The position numbers and the translations under genes were made by a program. The notes beneath the pieces were generated by a model. That model saw only the letters and a list, made by a program, of their open reading frames with translations. It searched no databases and had not been told where the DNA came from. Shown here piece after piece: positions 56,651 to 64,000 of a stretch of 64,000 nt of DNA. The DNA is from Euwallacea fornicatus (lineage: Eukaryota; Arthropoda; Insecta; Coleoptera; Curculionidae): assembly GCF_040115645.1 (NCBI RefSeq), contig NC_089548.1, forward strand, positions 4,402,001-4,466,000, in the 5' to 3' direction. Within the stretch, counting starts at the first letter, position 1, and each line of letters starts with the position of its first letter.

Positions 56651-58714
56651 TATACAATGCGAACTTACGTTTGTTCTTCATGATCTCTGCCAGTACTACT
56701 AAATTTATTCCGATGAAGAAATGTGTCATCTAAATCACTTCAACTCATCGCCGCTTCACTTGAAAGCACTCGGGAAAACTTTACTGCCGCTTTTCCATTA
56801 TTATGCTTACACGAATTGCCACTGGGCCCCTGCGTAAAACGTTGAATTCGTCGTTTTATAGGCATGCGACGAACTTCGAAATTAAACTGGATGTCGTTGG
56901 GGCTTCCAGAGTTCCCGCACCCTTCCGTTTTGTCGCTAAATATTGTTGGAAAATCCCATGGAGAGTTTCGCAAAGTTGCAATTGGACCACTTGTTGGGAA
57001 GTTGCATTTGTTACCGCACAGCCGTTCGATTAACTTCAACGTTGCAGTTAAGGCTCCAGGGAGAGACTCCTATGGTCTCTTTTTTATTTGAGTTCATTGG
57101 AATTTCCGAGGTGCTGAATATAAGAATGACCGTTCTAACTTTTAAAAGCGCGGGAACTAACGCGTATTCTCTAAGTTACTGCTATTACTTACTGGAAACG
57201 CGTGTTTTTCAACTTACATCAGACTTACATGCAGCAGTAGCAAGTTCCAACGTTTTCGGGCCCGACAATATTTTGAAATGATTTCGTTTGTTTCGACACG
57301 TCTTTCTCGCGCTCTCTCTCAATTCAAATCAATTCAAGAAAATTCGTCCCCTAAAAATATCTACGCAGCACGTATTTTCGTCCTATCCAGGGTTGTTCCC
57401 CTCTATGCCTTCCCTTATTCCAAGGTCATTTGAATAAAGGGCAGTAGGTCCCAACTTTGCTGATTTCCCCCCGTTACACGTGGCCGCAAAATCGATACTT
57501 GATATTACATCTCGCGGATACGCAATATTTTTGCCCCTGTTTCGGACTTGGCACGTGAACTACAATTCTGATTTCAAAGTGGAGTGCGTTCTTGAAATCC
57601 TGCTATGAGCAATATTATCCTACATCTTTTGCTAAGAAGAACTCGTCGAGCCGTATAATGGACGGCTCTAACGGTCGTCTTATTCCACTATCCTGAAAAT
57701 GGTACCACTTTTATTATTGGTTTCAAGCCGTTGAGAGCGGCGGCAACTATCTATCAATCTAACTTAGTAATTATGGTTGTCTCCTTTTAATTGTACCATA
57801 AAATTTGTTCCTCCTAGATTAACCTTAATACTCAACGCTCAACACCTGCAATCAAATCAGGAAAAGTGAAAATTTTAATTAATCAGTAGCGGCTTTAGAA
57901 GTTTTTTGTCGTTCTCTGCCTCGGTGTTAAATAATTGCCCATTTTGTTGTGATAATTGACATATGCAATTATCGACCTCAGTATAAATAATTGGATCAGT
58001 ATGCTTAAATTATCCAATCTCGTGTAAAAGCTCTGACTTGCATTTTCCCAGGAAATGCTTCCTGTTGTGCAATCCTTCCTTTTATACATTTTAACAGTCT
58101 TACAAATTTTATTCGACTGTTTCATTAACCATTCTTAATGCAAGGAAGCGTCAAAAACGTGGTCGATAAGCCATGTAAGATGACCTTGCGCAAAACGTGT
58201 TTATTTGCTTTCTCAGTGTTATCAGCGTAGACATTTTCAAAGTCAAATACAAGGTGGGAAAACATTGAAAATGTCCATGTAAACATCTTGAAAATTCCGG
58301 TGTAAATAATACATTTTTTCCTGCAGTAGGTAAATGCGATTGCTTCAAGGCGACTAACAGTCTCGTGCTGACTTTGAAATTCTTTGTAATTGCGACCTAT
58401 CATCTCCAATTTATGCATTTATTTTTAATGCAATTCAATGAAGTAAGTGACTCAGTAAATAGTTGCATCTTGGAAAATTACTTTCGTTTTTGGTGCCAAA
58501 AGGGGCCACGTGGAAAATTTCTTTCGTTTATATCTTATTTTAGCACAGGTTCGATTCGAACTCTTGTAACTTTCCCTTACGTTTACACCTTACTCATTTT
58601 TTTGTCATTTTCCACAAAGGACCGTCCTTTGTACCCATTGCTAGAAGCTGTCCGCAAGTTGGTCATCATTTTCTCCTCTGATATTCATTCTATGTTTATT
58701 ACAACAGTTGGTCT

Positions 58715-58718
<4 letters not shown>

Positions 58719-58748
<30 letters not shown>
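58719..58748. repeat. (CT)15 microsatellite
   Basis: Uninterrupted CT dinucleotide run of about 30 bp. Confidence 0.95.
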
Positions 58749-58750
<2 letters not shown>

Positions 58751-58759
58751 ATTACCAAA

Positions 58760-60090
58760 ACTATGTGTCTATTAAATGCTACGAAGTAGTACTACTGAAT
58801 ACTAAAAACTATGAAGTATTCCTGATTAAAACACTGATTCTCAATTTAGCGTTCATGTCCCACCTTGTATCTCCCGGTTCATCATAAATCTTCATGAAAA
58901 TCCTCATTAACTCGCATGTTAGATTATATAAAGTGTTCCGAAATTAGACCGTAACAACCTTTTAATTTTTTTACCATTTCACTTTTTTAATAGAGTATCC
59001 CATAGTGTGCTTTTCACAAACGGCTTAAGAAAGTCATCTTATTTTTTAACGATTGTTGATTGTAGTTGAAGCCAGAATAAAATTAAAATAATGTTGAAAC
59101 GAAATAATTCTCCTCTCACATACAGACACAACTTCGGCTTCATTTAAAAAAAAAAAACCTCGTATTCCTTTTTTTATACGTTCATGTTGAAAGTAAATTT
59201 GAGACCCCCTGTAGACACCGTTCCTTTTATTCATAATTTCGGACTATCCACATCTTCGACGGGTCCCAAGTTCAGGAATATCAAAAAATTATGTATATTC
59301 TTTCTCCTCGTTTATTGTTGAATTGCGTAGAAATTTGGAAATTCCGTGGATCTGTGATGTCTACGATATTGAAACTAATCTCTAAAAGGCTCCGTAATTC
59401 GTTTTCTTCCCCATAATTTACCCTCTGATTTGTGAATGCAGCACTTGGATTTTGGCAAAGGCTAAAACATTCCCGTTCCAATAGTATAAATATTATATAT
59501 TTAGTTACTGAGAAAACCACAGTTTTATTTTCATTAATTAAGGTGACCATTAACATTTTATGTAGGTACTAGACGAATTTATGGACCTCTTATAATCACG
59601 TTTCCACACGCAAAGTTTGACCCAAAGAATTTTTTCTCAATGGAAACGGAGTACCATTAAAAAATTCTCGCATTGGGTGGTACACCGTAAATGTCAGGCG
59701 TTGATTAAGTAATTCACTATTTATCATCAAACACCTGACTACTTCAATTTTTTTTATAATCAACCTTTACTTAAATGGCACAAAAGTGGAGAAGTGCAGG
59801 GCAGACTTGTTAAGCAACTGGTTCTCGCCGATTTTAAGTTACCGAAAAAAAAGTCAATCATCACGAAGCATCATCATCGTCAATGACGTGTTGTGTGGAA
59901 ATAAAAGCCGGTGAAATGGCTACGAGTTTTCCCACAAGTCAAAAAATAAACTCCAGAAGCTACTTGGAGAAAAAATCAAGAAATTTCTGATAAACACCAA
60001 ACTGAAGGAGAGCATCGTTTGTAATTTATTTTTCCAAATCTTAAACCAACATTTTTTGCATGCCTTGAATATGGTTTGGATATTTCTGAC
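58760..60090. other. Gene-poor interval with an interspersed repeat copy
   Basis: No gene. 59650-59830 is the diverged second copy of the repeat at 22270-22490 (shared ggcgttgattaag and catcaaa.a.ctg words). Confidence 0.45.
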
Positions 60091-60099
60091 TTTCTTTAA

Positions 60100-60370
60100 A
60101 TATCCTTAAATATTATCCAATAACTCCTGTCTGCTGTTATATATGAATTTATATATCAATGACTTCAAGCACCAAAAAAAAAAGAAATCTAATGGGGTTA
60201 AATCGGGACTTTGTGGTGGCCGCAGATGTTTGCAACCTCGACCAAAAGATTGACGTGGAAAATTCATATACAAGAACTCCCTTTTATGTATAGGGTAATA
60301 AGCGCGAGCAGTGTCTTGCTTAAACCAAAAACATTCTCTTGAAGCTAAAGAAATATCCTCCACAACCGGA
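60100..60370 (-). mobile_element. DDE transposase C-terminal relic
   Basis: The minus-strand frame 60363-60106 contains CFWFKQDTARAYYPI, resembling the second catalytic Asp region, then RPPQSPDLTPLDFFFFWCLK, the conserved pre-third-acid motif of DDE elements related to the one at 3671-4434. A segment of about 85 codons survives; the rest of the transposase is not recognisable. Confidence 0.7.
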
Positions 60371-60379
60371 ACTACTAAG

Positions 60380-62080
60380 TGTCTGAAGAAATTTAAATAA
60401 CGCTGTGACGTGGAACTTCAACTGCTCTGAAAATCATTTCTACCAATCTCCCACATCATTTATCGCCCCTGGGAGGGTAGGAGCAATTCGTAGGCGATAA
60501 ATCAAAACCTGTACGACTTATTTCCAATTTACACGATAAAGAGTATTTAACCATCCTGTGGAATAAATTCGAGCAACTTTTATTTAGCTGAACCGTTCTA
60601 TTCTTTTATCTGCTAGCACACTGCGCTCGTTGGTTTCAATGGTTTTGATTCGCACTGTATATCAGTATTATTGCAAGAAGAAATGATACCAATGCATCCG
60701 TCCAATTCAATTATATACTTCTTTTTACTCATCATCGTCGACGTTTCCTGTGTTCATGTCCAACATGTTTTTGCGACTGTAAGTCGTTTTTCAAACATTC
60801 ATTACACAAGCACGCAAAATCGTCAATAATAAATTTATCATACCAAAAACGCTTTATTATTCTCACCATATGTTTGCCGTTTCCAAGCGGTCTGGCTTAT
60901 AATATTTAGATAAACAAACATATTAAATAACTGTGTTTTTACGTGCTGACGAGTTTATTGATACACTATATCACTTCAATTCAATTGTGATACCTAGTAG
61001 ATATTTACTGAAGCTTTTTGCCAAATATTTGATTCAATCCGAGAAGGTTCGATTGAAGTTAGAAGTGGTAGGGACGATCAAACTGGAGTTGAAGCTTACA
61101 TTTGGACGCTGACACTCTCGTAGAAGGTCAGAAAACCCAATTTGGTGTGAATTTTTGATTACCTCCTCTGAAGCTTTGATGAATACGTTTGCAATGTATT
61201 GAGCAGCGATTCGACTCTTTTGTTGTACCTATACGTATAACGCATGGAGTCTGAAATTAAACAATCAAGTCTTGAATCAATTTCGAAATTATTGTCCTTG
61301 GTTGTCTTTAACGTCTTAACAAACACAAACAAGTCCAATGACATACCACGTGAAACGGTCGAGTACAGTCGGTTATAAATGTTATTTAAAAATGTAAATT
61401 ACAGTCGTAATAAAATTCCACGCCTCAAAAGTGAGTCATCATTTTATCATCGGATTTTGAATGAAACTGTTTCAGAAAATTTTAAATTTACTTCACTAAT
61501 ATTGTGCTTCGAACGCGACAACACGCAATGACGTATTATGGAGTGTTGATTCAAACCGCATAGAGAAGGCAATTATTATTAATAACTCAGCTAATAATGC
61601 CAGACCTAGAACACCTGAGCTACATACGTAATACTAAGGCCTCATTTCTGGTTCATTCATTGAATGATGTTTACCTTTTCAAATTTTCTGCACAATCACT
61701 AAAAACCAAATTGCTCCCCCACAAACGAGTCCGAACATAAACATACAATTAAATGTTGTGTAGGTAAACATTCGTGACACAAATGTTGTTGTTTTTCACC
61801 TTACGTAACAAAAGACCTACTATGAGGTAATGAATGAAGGTGCGTGGAGGTAAAAAAGTCTTAAGTTTATTAATTATGCACATTTAACAATCGTTCTCAA
61901 TGTACATCGATCAAATTCCGGCCTCTTCAGGCCTCGAAGCCATACCAGACGCGCCATTCGCCATGACATCACTTCTAAAATTGCTGCGATAGTGTATTCC
62001 TGCACGCTAGAAAGATGGCTGAAAGATATTCTGACCTAATACTCACTGGCGAGTTGACTTGTAAAATGGTAAACTTCTGT
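60380..62080. other. Gene-poor interval
   Basis: AT-rich, no gene, RNA or element that I can support. Confidence 0.4.
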
Positions 62081-62089
62081 GGTCACGAA

Positions 62090-62330
62090 CACTGGGAAAT
62101 GTTTAACGGAGAAATAGACCAGAAATTTAATTTCCTCTAATCAGGCATGTGACCATATCTTGCTACTACAGGTAGGCCAGTCAAATCACCAGATTTGAGT
62201 CTCCAGACTTTGTTCCCATATCGTCGGTTAACAGTATTTTATCAACGAAATGTGACGTGCAGCTCCACATGAAACGTTCCCTTCGAGCTCCCTTTCAACA
62301 GGCATTTTTGCACGAGTTTTTCCACCTATG
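62090..62330 (+). mobile_element. Possible DDE transposase fragment
   Basis: The plus-strand stretch RPVKSPDLSLQTLF (about 62174-62215) resembles the WPARSPDLTPLDFF motif of DDE transposases, with HEMFNGEID-like text upstream at about 62092. Very short and decayed. Confidence 0.35.
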
Positions 62331-62339
62331 CCCCAAACT

Positions 62340-64000
62340 AGATATTATTGCACGAGATATAAAATATCTGACATTATCGCATTAATCTCGTAATACCAAA
62401 ATCAATAAAAACATATTATTCTGTTCCTCAGTTAAGGGAAAAAGCCAAATTAAATAGTGAGTATATGCTCTTGAAAATGATTGAAATTTAAATCTTTCTG
62501 TGTAATTCGGATTTAAGTGGTATAATGGAGATGATGGAAATCTTAATCTAACAATCTCTGGAAGCACCAAACACACTTAAATCTTTTATAAATGATACTC
62601 ATTTCGTGTTATCTTCTCAATTACTCTCTACCAGAGATACAAAAATCAAACTTGCGATGATTTGCTTCATAGCATCAAAGTTGAGTAAGCGGTCTGATTT
62701 TATTGGGTTTTTAAATGTTTAAAGGCTCATGATTTGTAAATATATATACTGAAGACTGATCTAGAGACTTTGTTCACCGTGAAATCCATATGATGGTCTG
62801 GTTTTGCTGATCTAATAAATCGGGATTTAAAAAAAAAGATCGTGAAATTCACATAAATGAAAAACTTGATGTATGTGACGCCACCAACCGCCCATGTGTA
62901 GATTAAGTGGTTAAATTATGACCTTCAAGAAAACTCTTTAATCGCCCAAGATAATGTTGGAAACTATATTCTCAGTTGGTAATACTATTTATATCCACAA
63001 TTATGATATTACTGCTGTCGAATTTGTTGCCTTTATTTAGAAACCTTCAGTAACTCACCTCAACTTTGTTTAACGTAAAGACTTCATTTTTCAGTCTCAA
63101 ACAAGATGAATAAAGAGTTCAATTCTATCAGATGAAGAATTATGAAAATAAATAATTTCGAAATTTCAAAAACTGACGTATTTCAATCTTAGTATTCAGA
63201 GCAACTTGAATTAGACACATTCCAATGTGTTCAATCCAGACAGAATGTTTCTCCCTAGCTCTAAATTTATTTAAATTCGGCGAAATTTAGTATCTTGTTG
63301 GGAAAATCCATTTTGGTTTCTGTTTCCATAACCAGCTTTCCCACATTGCCATGTTATCCAAACTTCAGAGAATATTCTTTGAATTGAAGATTTATCTTGA
63401 ACTCTATTTGTCAACGAGCGTGGCAAGAAGCAATTGAAAGGAAACATTTAGAAGTTACACCCTGCCGAATATCATGGAGGTTCATTTCCTTTTTGCAAGA
63501 ATTACTCGAAACTATATATTATGGCTTCATTTGATCATTATTTTCGCAAGGGTTTGGTACGGTTCCGATTTCAATTTTTTCAAATCAATTTTCAATCAAC
63601 ATTTCGAGGCCATATCCAATACCTGATTTACTAAATGCACCTATGATTTAGCAAGTGTGAGTTTTTTTTAAACGAATTTGGGGATTTCTATACTGTAAAC
63701 GAAATTGATGTCTCGTGCCTTTGTCACCAACAATTTAGTAGCTAGCCCAATAAGCCTCTGACTTCAATTCCCTCAGTTCACTGAAATCTTGTTTGAGAAG
63801 ATGTTGTATTAAAAAAAATCACGTCTTTACATGTATTCAGGTCTACATTTCACACGTCTAATTATTCCGACATGCTTTGTCTTGTGTAGACAGTTACATA
63901 ATATATATATACGCTATTCAGATTTATTAAAAATCTCGGACCGCCATGGAATCCAGATGCTATCCAGTTCGTCTCTTAACTAAATCCAATGATATTTGTC
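62340..64000. other. Gene-poor right end
   Basis: AT-rich, no supportable feature apart from a TA run at about 63902-63912. Confidence 0.4.

Larger units (their letters stand above)
54660..58710. other. Gene-poor interval with short repeats
   Basis: No gene supported. 56740-57280 has long open frames on both strands because of its lower AT content, but no recognisable product. A minus-strand TATAAAA (cgttttatagg at about 56850) may be a chance match. Confidence 0.35.

Noticed and set aside
56740..57281. Several overlapping open frames on both strands
   Set aside because: All frames are open because of low stop-codon density. No motif, splice structure or family supports any of them.

Overview
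This window looks like nuclear DNA of an insect, most probably a beetle. The AT-rich background, short GT-AG introns (about 45-200 bp in the small genes), TATA plus initiator promoters, a tandem family of secreted cathepsin L-like proteases of the kind beetles use for digestion, and a dense load of dead Tc1/mariner-type elements all point that way. The species call is inference. I saw no rRNA, convincing tRNA or CRISPR array.

Layout. 1-72 holds the edge of a Gly/His-rich protein gene on the minus strand. 0.1-7 kb is gene-poor and carries two terminal-inverted-repeat elements (2511-3184 and 3671-4434). 7.0-19.3 kb is a head-to-tail array of three intact five-exon cathepsin L-like genes on the plus strand (7087-8282, 13523-14862, 17871-19214), separated by transposon relics. 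19.6-20.5 kb is a fold-back element. 21.58-22.81 kb is a three-exon metallothionein-like gene, plus strand, encoding 50 aa with 11 Cys.

The main item is a large minus-strand gene, 24309-41369 or beyond, which I assembled from 14 exons with consistent splice phases. It encodes at least about 1,243 residues: an N-terminal class V aminotransferase (cysteine-desulfurase-like) domain, a long Ser-rich linker with a duplicated amphipathic helix, and a C-terminal PP-loop ATPase domain of the TtcA type. The first coding exon or exons were not found. Its introns hold a mariner copy, a Tc1 copy, a small one-helix membrane-protein ORF and what looks like a decayed fourth cathepsin copy on the opposite strand.

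From 42 to 64 kb I find no convincing complete gene. There are Tc1, mariner and related relics (42.63-43.98, 46.5-48.1, 50.87-51.86, 53.6-54.56, 60.1-60.4, 62.1-62.3 kb), a CT microsatellite, short tandem repeats and a few isolated exon-like open stretches.

How the genes relate. The cathepsins share exon structure, signal peptide and promoter design, which indicates recent tandem duplication. The metallothionein and the fusion gene converge tail to tail with their presumed polyadenylation sites about 80 bp apart. In the fusion protein a sulfur-mobilising fold is joined to an adenylating fold, which suggests sulfur transfer onto RNA or another substrate. That function is inference only.
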